A DNA stretch of 50,371 nucleotides from Candidatus Obscuribacter sp. (GTDB lineage: Bacteria > Cyanobacteriota > Vampirovibrionia > Obscuribacterales > Obscuribacteraceae): assembly GCA_021772135.1 (NCBI GenBank), contig JADYXQ010000049.1, forward strand, positions 1-50,371. The letters run 5' to 3'. Made by a program: the position numbers and the translations under genes. Numbering within the stretch: the stretch's first letter is position 1; every line of letters starts with the position of its first letter. This document shows positions 43,330 to 50,371 of this stretch, one piece after another. The notes beneath the pieces were generated by a model. The model did not search any database and was not told the origin of the DNA. It saw only the letters and a list, made by a program, of their open reading frames with translations.

Positions 43330-44322
43330 TTACGAAATACTCTTAAGCAGTTCTGCCTTCTTTGCATCAAACTCTTCTTGGGTGAGCACGCCCTTTGTCA
43401 CCAGACCGTGCAATTTTTCCAACTTGTCATACACGTCTTCTTGACTGGTACTGCCCCCAGCGGCAGGTGAACCACCAGGCATAGCTTGTGCCATAGCCTG
43501 TCCTAAGGCAGCACCGACCCCCAGGCCCATTCCGGCTCCGGCCAGACCGCCAGGATTATTTGCCGCATCTTTGATGCTGTCGGCAGCCTGGAAGTTGGCA
43601 TACTTTTTCAAGTCGCCCACGAGATTCATCTGAGACTGTTTGTCGAGATATTCTTGCAACTCTTCGGGCAAAGTAACGCTTTGCACCAGGAAAGTGTTCA
43701 ACTGCAAGCCATACTGTAGAAATGCCAGGTCAAGAGCAGACTTCATCTGCTCAGAAAACTTTTGCTGATTGGCGGCAAGGTCTAAGAAGGCAGTATCGGC
43801 CTGACCAAGCTTACTGGCAATTTGCGTGATAATCATCGAACGCAACTGGCCGTCTAATTCGCTGGTTGTATAAACCTGGCGCGAGCCGCTAATCTTCTGA
43901 TAAAAAGTGGTGGGCTCTTCAACTTGATATGAGAATGTGCCGAAAGCTCTTAGCCGAATTACGCCAAATTCTTTGTCGCGAATAGAAATTGGTTGCTGCG
44001 TTCCCCACCTTTGGTCGATTTGCTCTCGGGTAGAGAAAAAGTAAACTTCAGATTTAAACGGCGACTTGAAGGCTTTATCCCAATTCATCAGTGTCGTGAG
44101 AATTGGCATATTCTGAGTGTTTAGCGTATAACGACCAGGGCCAAAGCAGTCTGCGACATTGCCTTCATTGACGAAAAGGGCCATTTGCGAATCACGAACG
44201 GTTAGCTGGGCACCCGTCTGAATTTCTTTATCGAGCGTGGGAAAGCGATAAGCGAGCACGCCGTCTGTTTCTTCTGTCCACTCGATAACTTCAATGAACT
44301 GCTTTTTGAAAATGTCTAACAT
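43330..44322 (-). CDS. SPFH/band-7 protein with SHOCT tail
   Basis: The 330-residue protein has an SPFH domain of the virion-core-like type (about 20-245: WTEETDGVLAYRFPTLDKEIQTGAQLTVRDSQMALFVNEGNVADCFGPGRYTLNTQNMP; FGVIRLRAFGTFSYQVEEP), a Gly/Ala/Met-rich linker (about 255-295) and a C-terminal SHOCT motif (YDKLEKLHGLVTKGVLTQEEFDAKKAELLKSI). SPFH-SHOCT proteins form membrane-associated scaffolds. GGGAG lies seven bases before ATG 44322. It opens the nine-gene operon, in which the next two proteins carry Zn ribbons and DUF4178. Upstream direct repeats at 44405-44472 may control it. Confidence 0.9.
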   Translation of the reverse strand: MLDIFKKQFIEVIEWTEETDGVLAYRFPTLDKEIQTGAQLTVRDSQMALFVNEGNVADCFGPGRYTLNTQNMPILTTLMNWDKAFKSPFKSEVYFFSTREQIDQRWGTQQPISIRDKEFGVIRLRAFGTFSYQVEEPTTFYQKISGSRQVYTTSELDGQLRSMIITQIASKLGQADTAFLDLAANQQKFSEQMKSALDLAFLQYGLQLNTFLVQSVTLPEELQEYLDKQSQMNLVGDLKKYANFQAADSIKDAANNPGGLAGAGMGLGVGAALGQAMAQAMPGGSPAAGGSTSQEDVYDKLEKLHGLVTKGVLTQEEFDAKKAELLKSIS

Positions 44323-44404
44323 TTGGCACTCCCGCCTGCATTTAAAGGGAAGAAAAACTGCTGTGAATCCATCTGTACTTGTCGATCTTAAATGTTACAC
44401 GCTC

Positions 44405-44472
44405 GGAAACCCTTTAATGGTCGAAAGCACAAAATTGTTTAGCTTTTCAAGTGCTGGAAACGGCTTAATGGT
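44405..44472. repeat. direct repeats in the divergent control region of the SPFH operon
   Basis: GGAAACnnnTTAATGGT occurs at 44405-44421 and 44456-44472, start-to-start 51 bp (about five helical turns). The two copies lie between the SPFH operon (minus) and the DUF1795-like gene (plus). A shared regulator site is plausible; GGAAAC also resembles ECF sigma -35 elements, which is inference. Confidence 0.45.
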
Positions 44473-44542
44473 TTTGCAATACCTAGTAAAATTGGGTGCT
44501 CATTTGAAGATTTTTCGGTAGCCTTAAGAGAGAGGTATTGTA

Positions 44543-45144
44543 ATGAGCTCGAATGGAACGATGGTTTTATCATTAGGGGCGTTTGTCATTGCGGGAGCAG
44601 GCGCATATTTTACTGTGTCGGCGGTGCTCAAGATAAGCCCGTGCCAGGCAAGAAACAAGCTCAAGAACTTGCACAAACTGCTCTAAAGGAATTGGTTGAA
44701 TACAAAAACCCTGAACACGGGTTCAGCATAAAATATCCTCAGAGTTGGCAAAAAGAAGAGCCCAAAAATACAGGGGTTATCTGCAAATTCAAAACTTTAA
44801 ATGGCCTCGTTAGTTACAGACTTGCTATGGATCAGTTACCTGCGCCTATGGCACTTGACGCTTACACGAAAGTATCAATCGAGGGGATCAAAGTTGCCAT
44901 GGTGGCGGCTAAAATGCCGCTTAAAACTGTCGAACAAAAGTCGGGCGTTTTTGGAGGAGTTCCGGCGACAGAAATAATTTATACGCTGAAAATGGAAGGC
45001 TCTGAGCGCACTGCAAAGGCCAGGTTCATTCTGGCCACCTACAAGTCGAGAGGCTATGTATTTTATTACACGGCAGACAGCCAGTTGTTCGATACATTCA
45101 TGCCGGTGATTAGAGCCGTCGTTGAATCGATGAAATTTCTCTAG
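44543..45144 (+). pseudogene. secreted PsbP/DUF1795-like protein, apparently frameshifted near 44620
   Basis: AGAGAGG lies seven bases before ATG 44543, which opens a signal-peptide-like start (MSSNGTMVLSLGAFVIAGAGAYFTVSA) but runs out of frame into an unrelated 20-residue end. The other frame, open to 45144, gives GGAQDKPVPGKKQAQELAQTALKELVEYKNPEHGFSIKYPQSW..., a PsbP/DUF1795-type domain without any start of its own beyond GTG 44641, which lacks a ribosome site. Adding one base within GGCGG (44620-44625) joins the two frames into about 200 residues with a signal peptide. So either a 1-base deletion disabled the gene, or it is an assembly error or programmed shift. Function of the domain family is not well defined. 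Confidence 0.6.
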
Positions 45145-45159
45145 CTACAGGCAACCAAT

Positions 45160-45750
45160 TTAGGCATCTTCTTTTTTAGGCAAAGCGTTTTTGATAACGT
45201 CTTTAACTCCTTCAGCGCCTCCCAAACCTTTAACAACAAAAGCTCCGCCGATAGCAAACGGTAGAAACATCATGATAGTTTGCATCAGTGTGAGCGATGG
45301 GAAATTGAAAGTGAGAGTGAAAAGAATGGCTAGCAGTAACATTATGCAGCTGCCACCAGTGATGATCTGACCCCATTTGTTTCTGGAGTTATAAATCATC
45401 ATGCTGATGCCAATTAGCAGAGGCAGCAGGAAAAATACCAGGCCGCTACCGCCACCCATCATCATAGCCAAGAAGCCGTTGCCCACTCTGACGTGAGTGA
45501 AGACTAAAAACAATCCGAGTACGAGAAGGCCGACGCCGCCAAAGTAGTAGCCGTCAGATCGGTTGAGCGGGGCAATGTCGCCACCACTACTAGAGCCATA
45601 AGTGCCGCCATTTTGCAAACTGCCTTTCTTGCGATTGGTTAAATCTGTGCGACCGCCGGCGTTACTAGTAACTATGTCAGCTTGTTCTTTGAGGACTGTG
45701 GTTTCCAGCTCCAACAATTTGCGCTGAATCTCCTCTTCCTTCTTGTTCAT
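45160..45750 (-). CDS. small multi-pass membrane protein
   Basis: The 196-residue protein begins with a charged coil (MNKKEEEIQRKLLELETTVLKEQAD) and a Gly/Ser linker, then four hydrophobic helices from about residue 70 on (FGGVGLLVLGLFLVFTHV; GLVFFLLPLLIGISMMIY; IITGGSCIMLLLAILFTLTF; TIMMFLPFAIGGAFVVKG). I do not recognise it. It is convergent with the DUF1795-like gene, 15 bases apart, and close to the SPFH operon, so a shared membrane role is possible but unproven. Confidence 0.7.
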   Translation of the reverse strand: MNKKEEEIQRKLLELETTVLKEQADIVTSNAGGRTDLTNRKKGSLQNGGTYGSSSGGDIAPLNRSDGYYFGGVGLLVLGLFLVFTHVRVGNGFLAMMMGGGSGLVFFLLPLLIGISMMIYNSRNKWGQIITGGSCIMLLLAILFTLTFNFPSLTLMQTIMMFLPFAIGGAFVVKGLGGAEGVKDVIKNALPKKEDA

Positions 45751-46043
45751 TAAAATCGCTCGCCCTCTGGCTTTGAAGATGACTTGTGAATCCAGCCAGG
45801 CGCTTAGCCTTAGCTGATCGCTAGCATATCACCCCGCTATGTGCCCTCATAGCAGGCTTTTTATGCCTTAAGGCCGCGTGACTGATAAAAGCAGAGATGA
45901 ATGTGGAATATATATACTCAAAAGTTTCATTATTAATGCTCCGACCCCGTTTTTACTACCAGTTGAACTAATAAAATGGTGGCGCATGTTTGATACCACG
46001 TCTATACTTGAAAAACTTATCAGCAAAACTCATCTGGTAGCCC

Positions 46044-47534
46044 ATGATTAATAAACTTCCCGCCCGTAAGCGTCGCGTTACTGTTGCTCTCTCTCTGTCA
46101 CTTTTGGCGCTAAGCCTGCTATTGACCTGCGCGCAATCAGCCACGGCCAGTGGTGGCGTCGCCGGTGAGGCTAAATTGCCTGTGCTCAATGCCTCAAGTG
46201 TTGTGCCCATGGATACATTAAATCCGCCAGGCATGGCTGAAGGTTCAGGGGTCTGGGTTAATCTCTGGAATTACCCTAAGAACGACATTGAAGGCTATTG
46301 CCAGAAACTTTACGGCAACGGTATTCGCAACCTATTTATACAAACTTCGCGCAGCACCACCCAAGCTATCACTCAACCGGTTGAGTTGAGTCAGGTGATT
46401 GAGGCCTGCCACAAATATCACATTCGAGTGATCGCCTGGTCCTTTGCTGAATTGAAAAATCCCATCGGCGATGCCGACAAGATGATTGAAGCTGCCCGTT
46501 TTCGCACTCCCAGCGGCGACCGCTTAGATGGAATCGCGCCTAATCTCGAGAACAATCTGAGCAAAGCGGCAGTTGAGACTTACAGCAAGCATATAAGAGA
46601 TGCGATCGGCAGCGGTTACCCGATGATGGCCGTGGTCTACAGCCCGCTTAACCGTGCGCCCGCCGTGGCCATGACTCCGTGGAAAGTGCTGGCCAAACAC
46701 TATGACGTGATTGCGCCCATGGCTTACTGGAATGGACGCTATCAAACGGTCGACGCTTATACCTATACCAAGCAGACAGTTGAGCGCGTGCGCCAGCTGA
46801 CCGAGAAGCCCGATGTAGAAGTGCATGTCATTGGTGACGGCATGGGTACCAGGGCCAATGAAATTACTGAGTTTATTCGCGCCTGTCGCGATGTCGGCGC
46901 CCAGAGCGCCAGCTTGTACCCTAACCAGCGCACGACTGAAGAGCAATTTGGTGCCATGGCGCGCTATTCAGACTTGATGCCGGCCAACAGCCGCCACCGC
47001 CTGGAAGTGCTGAGAACTCTTCTATCTCGCGGCGTGGTGGCTAGCCCGCCTACTTTTGACCCCGCCCGGGCAATGAGCCGTGGTGAGTTTATGAAAGTGG
47101 TGGCCCACGGCCTGAAAGTTAATAATGCCGGCGATAGTCATGCGGCCTTTGATTACTTCAAGCAGCTCGGGGTAGTTGATCTGGTCGCTTTAGAGTTTCC
47201 TGAAATGGCCGTTGACGACGATCTGGTTTCACCTATCAGTCTTCAAGCTGGCCAGAAATTTGTCAGTTTAGCGAAGAAGGCCGTAGCCAGCCAGGCTAAA
47301 GCCCGCGGTAAAGCTGGCAAGAAGCCTGCAGTGGCTCCTGTTTCAAGCTCAAGCTCATATTTGACCATCAATCGGCCAACTCGGGTTGATCGCCTCTTTG
47401 CTGCTCCTGTTTTTGCAGCCGCCAGCGAGCGCCCACAAGGTACGCCAGTGGCACTGGATGCTAAATACAATAACAAGCAGCATCACATTAACTACCTGGA
47501 TGCAGCCCAACTGTTCGAAGATCTGAATAACTAA
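46044..47534 (+). CDS. secreted TIM-barrel protein with SLH-like C-terminal region
   Basis: The 496-residue protein starts with a signal peptide (RKRRVTVALSLSLLALSLLLTCAQSATA). Residues 65-310 look like a glycoside-hydrolase-type TIM barrel: SGVWVNLWNYPKNDIEGYCQKLYGNGIRNLFIQTSR, VIAWSFAELKN, GIAPNLEN, MMAVVYSPL, DVIAPMAYWNGRY and VHVIGDGMGTRANEI, as in COG1649-like domains. From about 335 on, FDPARAMSRGEFMKVVAHGLKVN...FDYFKQLGVVD resembles S-layer homology repeats that attach to cell wall polymers. A basic Ala/Lys linker follows. Catalytic residues and substrate are not clear. No ribosome site precedes ATG 46044. Confidence 0.7.
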   Translation: MINKLPARKRRVTVALSLSLLALSLLLTCAQSATASGGVAGEAKLPVLNASSVVPMDTLNPPGMAEGSGVWVNLWNYPKNDIEGYCQKLYGNGIRNLFIQTSRSTTQAITQPVELSQVIEACHKYHIRVIAWSFAELKNPIGDADKMIEAARFRTPSGDRLDGIAPNLENNLSKAAVETYSKHIRDAIGSGYPMMAVVYSPLNRAPAVAMTPWKVLAKHYDVIAPMAYWNGRYQTVDAYTYTKQTVERVRQLTEKPDVEVHVIGDGMGTRANEITEFIRACRDVGAQSASLYPNQRTTEEQFGAMARYSDLMPANSRHRLEVLRTLLSRGVVASPPTFDPARAMSRGEFMKVVAHGLKVNNAGDSHAAFDYFKQLGVVDLVALEFPEMAVDDDLVSPISLQAGQKFVSLAKKAVASQAKARGKAGKKPAVAPVSSSSSYLTINRPTRVDRLFAAPVFAAASERPQGTPVALDAKYNNKQHHINYLDAAQLFEDLNN

Positions 47535-47823
47535 GATTTGGGCGGCCTCATAGCTTTTCTGCCAATATGGTTATAGTGGAAGCCAGGCCGGGTAAATGAT
47601 TATCGGAACACCGTTTATCGATACTCGCTTTGGGCTCAGTTAAATGAGCGTTCTGCTTTAAACAGCGTCAGGGATATTCCTTTTGAAGTTGACATAGATT
47701 TCCAATAATCCTGCAGGCCAGTGTGCTTGTGGGATTTTTTGCCTGATTATCAAATTTTGCGAGGCTTATTCCTGTGGTATCACTCTCAGTGTTTTATTTA
47801 TCCCTTCGTTTCGGAGGATAGTT

Positions 47824-48411
47824 ATGCTAGTAACCGTAACTGGACGCAATATTGAACTGACACCTGCTCTCAAGGAGTATTTGACTGAAAAGTTGCAGCG
47901 AGCCCAAAAGCATTTTGATCACAGGCTTGACTGTACCGCTCTATTGAGTGTGGCCAAAAATCCTTCCATTGCGAAGAGCCAGAAGGCGGAAGTCACAATC
48001 AAGGTCAACGGCAACGTTATTCGTGGTGAAGAAGCCACAGAAAATATGTATGCATCGATTGATTTGGTTGCAGATAAAATCGAAAGACAATTGCGCAAGT
48101 ATAAAACGCGCCATTACACCAAGACAGGCAAAGCGAAAGATTATAGCGAAGATGATAGTGCAGAGGTCACTGATGACGATCTGGAGCCAATCAATTTTGC
48201 CGTCAACAAAGAAAGTACTGATGACATTCGACCGAAGATAGTTCGCTCCAAGCGCTTCCCGCTCAAGCCAATGATGGCTGATGAAGCGTGTAAGCATATG
48301 GATTTACTTGGACACGATTTCTTCATGTTCATCAACTCTGAATCGAATCACGTCAACACGGTGTATCACCGTCGCGATGGCAACTATGGACTGATTGAGC
48401 CGGAGGCTTAG
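47824..48411 (+). CDS. hpf: ribosome hibernation promoting factor, long form
   Basis: Long HPF binds the 30S decoding region and dimerises ribosomes in stationary phase. The N-terminal RaiA fold is MLVTVTGRNIELTPALKEYLTEKLQRAQKHFDHRLDC...EVTIKVNGNVIRGEEATENMYASIDLVADKIERQLRKYK, and the C-terminal dimerisation domain is IVRSKRFPLKPMMADEACKHMDLLGHDFFMFINSESNHVNTVYHRRDGNYGLIEP. Both halves are complete in 195 residues. GGAGG lies seven bases before ATG 47824. A strong UUCG terminator follows, so it is monocistronic. Cyanobacterial relatives are named lrtA. Confidence 0.95.
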   Translation: MLVTVTGRNIELTPALKEYLTEKLQRAQKHFDHRLDCTALLSVAKNPSIAKSQKAEVTIKVNGNVIRGEEATENMYASIDLVADKIERQLRKYKTRHYTKTGKAKDYSEDDSAEVTDDDLEPINFAVNKESTDDIRPKIVRSKRFPLKPMMADEACKHMDLLGHDFFMFINSESNHVNTVYHRRDGNYGLIEPEA

Positions 48412-48431
48412 TTCAGTAAATTGGGTTTCTC

Positions 48432-48468
48432 GGGCGCTGCTTCGGTGGCGCCCTTTTTTTTAGATCTG
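48432..48468 (+). terminator. UUCG-capped intrinsic terminator after hpf
   Basis: GGGCGC at 48432-48437 pairs with GCGCCC at 48448-48453, extended by two G-U pairs and a C-G pair closing a UUCG tetraloop, followed by eight T. It begins 21 bases after the hpf stop. Confidence 0.93.
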
Positions 48469-48501
48469 AGGGTGGGTGGGAAATTGAATAAATTGGCCTT
48501 T

Positions 48502-49158
48502 ATGCAATGTATAAGCCTGCGTATATATTTGGTTATAACGTACGCTTATACATTGTTAGATCGTCAATTTTCCCGTCTATGTGTCAGCGCACTTGGCGTG
48601 CTATTAATGGTTCAGCCCGGCCAGGCAGACGAGGTTAAACAGCAAATCTCAGACACAGCAACAAAAATTCAGTTTAATAACGGTGGAGTAATTGCACTAA
48701 ATAGAAAGCAATTTGATCGAGCCATCGACTTGTTGGAGCAGGCCTTGGTGATAGATCGGTCATATAAAAATGCGCGATTGAATTTATTTATTGCCATAAA
48801 TCAAGCTGGACAAAATGTCAAAGATAATCCTGATCAAGCAATCAAATACTTTCACAGAGCTGAGATGCTTTTTTAGAGCAACCACCGGCTCTATTCGTAC
48901 CCGGATATCTCTGACACTGAGAATACCCTGCTATCAAATTTAGACGCTGCTATTTCTCGGCAAGGAAAGAATCCGCGCGACTCAAAGGTGCGCGAAGATA
49001 TGGGAGATGAATGCCGAAAGCACGCCGATTTTGTTGGTGCGATCGTCGAGTATGGTGAAGCGCTAAAAATAAAAGATAGTGTTGCTGGGCGCGAAAAGCT
49101 GGAAGCCGTTAGTCGAGTTGGTGCCGACAATAGTAAGAATGCAGTTGAAAAAAACTAG
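48502..49158 (+). pseudogene. exported TPR-like protein, copy 1, interrupted by a stop codon
   Basis: From ATG 48502 the frame runs to TAG 48874-48876 (124 codons), and continues in the same frame to TAG 49156-49158. Both parts align along their length with the intact gene directly downstream: RLCVSALGVLLMVQPGQA corresponds to LCVCALGVLLSAQPGHA, NLFIAINQAGQNVKDNPDQAIKYFHRA to NLLLAYNQAGLNARDNPDEAIKYFREA, and after the stop LSNLDAAISRQGKNPRDSKVRE to the corresponding LDAAISQKDKNPRNFKVREE. The TAG replaces a CAA in the intact copy. The 3' end is also shortened relative to copy 2. It is therefore a decaying tandem duplicate, unless the UAG is read through. The 5' end contains the inverted repeat 48505-48555. 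Confidence 0.8.
48505..48555. repeat. 12-bp perfect inverted repeat at the start of the TPR pseudogene
   Basis: CAATGTATAAGC (48505-48516) and its exact complement GCTTATACATTG (48544-48555) are separated by 27 bases, which are AT-rich and partly complementary as well. The repeat occupies the place of the signal peptide start of copy 1 and has no counterpart in the intact copy 2, so it could be a small palindromic insertion or a regulatory hairpin. Confidence 0.6.
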
Positions 49159-49939
49159 TGCTTTAACGTTGTGTGTCTGCGCTCTCGGCGTGCTGCTGTC
49201 GGCTCAACCGGGCCATGCCGCAGAAGAGCAAGGACAAGCGATAACTTTGTTGCAGGGTGCCCTGAAAGCAGATGCTAGCGACAGAAACGCGCGATTGAAT
49301 TTGTTGCTGGCCTACAATCAGGCTGGCCTAAATGCTAGAGATAATCCTGATGAAGCAATAAAGTACTTTCGTGAGGCAACAGTTCTGCTACAAAGTAACC
49401 GGCGACTCTACGACTACCCAGGCATCTCTGTTGTTGAAAAAGAGTTGCAAGTAAACCTGGACGCTGCTATCTCTCAGAAAGATAAAAATCCACGCAATTT
49501 TAAAGTGCGCGAAGAGTTTGGCAATGAGTGCCGCAAGCGTGCCGATTTTATCGGTGCGATCGTCGAGTATAGCGAGGCGCTAAAAATAAAAGAAAGTGCA
49601 GAATTGCATGAGAAGCTGGCTGATGTTTATCGCGTGCGTGACGAAAATGATAGAGCGATTGACCATTATCTGGCTGCCGCCAAAATTAGAAACTCTGGTG
49701 CAATTCAGGCCAAGCTTGGTTCGGCTAATTGTGCCCGAAAAGACAAACCAAGTGCGGATACTTGCTATGAAAAGGCAATGAGCATAGGCGAAATGAATTC
49801 GCCGACAGGAGAGCTAACGTCGGGATGGGAAAATGCGTTAAAGGCTGCTCCCGAACCTACTCAGTTCGGCAGAATGTATGACGATTTCTTGATTGATGGC
49901 GGCAAATATCGACCGCCTAAATCAATTTATAGTCATTGA
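49139..49939 (+). CDS. exported TPR-like protein, intact copy 2
   Basis: ATG 49139 lies in the tail of the pseudogene copy, in another frame; the earlier start of the frame at 49079 precedes the signal peptide with no ribosome site and is rejected. The 266-residue protein has a signal peptide (MQLKKTSALTLCVCALGVLLSAQPGHA|AEE). Residues 35-230 are helical with TPR-type units (ITLLQGALKADASDRNARLNLLLAYNQAGLNARDNPDEAIKYFREA; ADFIGAIVEYSEALKIKESAELHEKLADVYRVRDENDRAIDHYLAAAKI). The end carries an irregular segment (MYDDFLIDGGKYRPPKSIYSH) with a short block also found in the start of the next gene (PPP). Role unknown, periplasmic or membrane-associated. Confidence 0.8.
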   Translation: MQLKKTSALTLCVCALGVLLSAQPGHAAEEQGQAITLLQGALKADASDRNARLNLLLAYNQAGLNARDNPDEAIKYFREATVLLQSNRRLYDYPGISVVEKELQVNLDAAISQKDKNPRNFKVREEFGNECRKRADFIGAIVEYSEALKIKESAELHEKLADVYRVRDENDRAIDHYLAAAKIRNSGAIQAKLGSANCARKDKPSADTCYEKAMSIGEMNSPTGELTSGWENALKAAPEPTQFGRMYDDFLIDGGKYRPPKSIYSH

Positions 49940-49977
49940 AACAATAGATTCTAGATGTGAGTTTTTTGGAGTAATCA

Positions 49978-50248
49978 ATGCCTTACGAGCCACCACCGCT
50001 TTTTATAGATCGGGCTCTGGCCAGTCTTGCTCTAAGATTGCAAGAACCGGAAGGCATCCCAATTCTTTTGCTGTGCGAGTCGGCCTGGGCGATGATTCCA
50101 ACCGCGAAAAAGATTCTGTTGGAGCCCTGATCGAATATCGGCCGCCCTGAAGGCCGCTTTTGACCAGCAAGCACCGGCGTTGCGCTCGACAAAGCAGAAG
50201 AAAAAGATACGCAAGCTTGAATCAATCGGCGGTCGTCAAGCTCCGTAG
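49978..50248 (+). pseudogene. small unknown protein, probably frameshifted
   Basis: ATG 49978 with GGAG six bases upstream opens 50 codons (MPYEPPPLFIDRALASLALRLQEPEG...AKKILLEP) and stops at TGA 50128-50130. In the +1 frame, coding-like sequence continues to TAG 50246-50248 (DRISAALKAAFDQQAPALR...KKKIRKLESIGGRQAP). Removing one C from the CCC run at 50125-50127 joins both into a basic protein of about 89 residues. A frameshift mutation or sequence error is the likely reason. Not recognised. Confidence 0.5.
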
Positions 50249-50371
50249 CTTGGCATCAGCGGCTTGTAACGATATTTGCTTGTAAAAGCAAGTTGTAAGG
50301 TGCCGAATTGCGCCCTACCTTAAAGTCCAGGCAAAATCCTATAGCTAAGTTTTTCCAGGAAAGCTAAAAGA

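Noticed and set aside
44543-44686. 47-residue frame from ATG 44543 as a separate small gene
   Set aside because: After the signal-like part it reads unrelated sequence that is better explained by the other frame, which carries the PsbP/DUF1795-like domain; a frameshifted single gene is simpler.
45836-45853. GCTATG...CATAGC hairpin in the gap before the TIM-barrel gene
   Set aside because: A 6-bp AT-rich stem with no clear T run directly after it, and no gene of the right orientation ends there; no function supported.
47689-47717. Perfect TTGACA upstream of hpf as a -35 box
   Set aside because: At 16-18 bp downstream there is no -10-like hexamer; the nearest AATAAT is only 9 bp away.
50249-50371. 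Possible partial gene at the right edge
   Set aside because: No open frame on either strand of reasonable length reaches the window end; only a short TTGCTT/AAGCAA hairpin is visible.

Overview
The window is 50.4 kb of bacterial chromosome with intermediate base composition, dense gene packing and Shine-Dalgarno-led starts, many of them GTG or TTG. The gene content fits a non-photosynthetic relative of Cyanobacteria (Melainabacteria/Vampirovibrionia, possibly the Obscuribacter group). Supporting features are numerous TPR proteins, a C5-pathway HemL, a DAP-type MurE, long-form HPF, and lipoprotein and murein enzymes of a diderm envelope. This placement is inferred from gene content only; no marker phylogeny was possible. 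I found no rRNA, tRNA, CRISPR array, prophage or insertion sequence. No gene-free stretch exceeds 300 bases; the longest are 45751-46043 and 47535-47823, where I see only weak hairpins and no convincing gene.

Layout. 1-7 kb: edge-truncated alpha/beta hydrolase, kinesin-light-chain-type TPR protein, FAD dehydrogenase, secreted GH144-like enzyme, beta-carbonic anhydrase and an unknown secreted protein. 7-13.3 kb (minus): one apparent operon rplU-rpmA-murE-unknown-DUF4388-polysaccharide deacetylase-PlsC, behind a good extended -10 promoter and a roughly 100-nt leader. 13.4-22 kb: mostly plus-strand housekeeping genes (peroxiredoxin, thioredoxin-like, hemL, YCII-like, Alum_res-type PLP enzyme, prs, metallo-hydrolase, a degenerate GGDEF protein, a SGG-repeat secreted protein), with comFC on the minus strand. 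22-30.2 kb (minus): two tandem paralogous cysteine-motif membrane proteins, a TPR protein, a parvulin lipoprotein and mfd. 30.3-35.7 kb (plus): TPR protein, mnmA, murein amidase, hydrolase, small membrane protein.

35.6-44.3 kb (minus) is the most unusual part: nine tightly packed genes. In order of transcription they are an SPFH-SHOCT protein, two Zn-ribbon DUF4178 proteins, a 46-residue membrane peptide, DUF350, a membrane spermidine-synthase-like enzyme, a flavin amine oxidase-like protein, a histidine-rich multi-pass membrane protein and an alpha/beta-hydrolase-fold protein with Asp in place of the nucleophile Ser. The first six resemble known membrane-stress/polyamine-type neighbourhoods (SPFH, DUF4178, DUF350, spermidine synthase). 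The oxidase, His-rich membrane protein and hydrolase look like an added downstream branch.

44.5-50.4 kb: a probably frameshifted PsbP/DUF1795-like secreted protein, a small four-helix membrane protein, a secreted TIM-barrel plus SLH-like protein, HPF with a UUCG terminator, then a decaying area. That area holds a TPR gene duplicated in tandem whose first copy has a premature stop and a large inverted repeat at its 5' end, followed by another frame-broken small gene.
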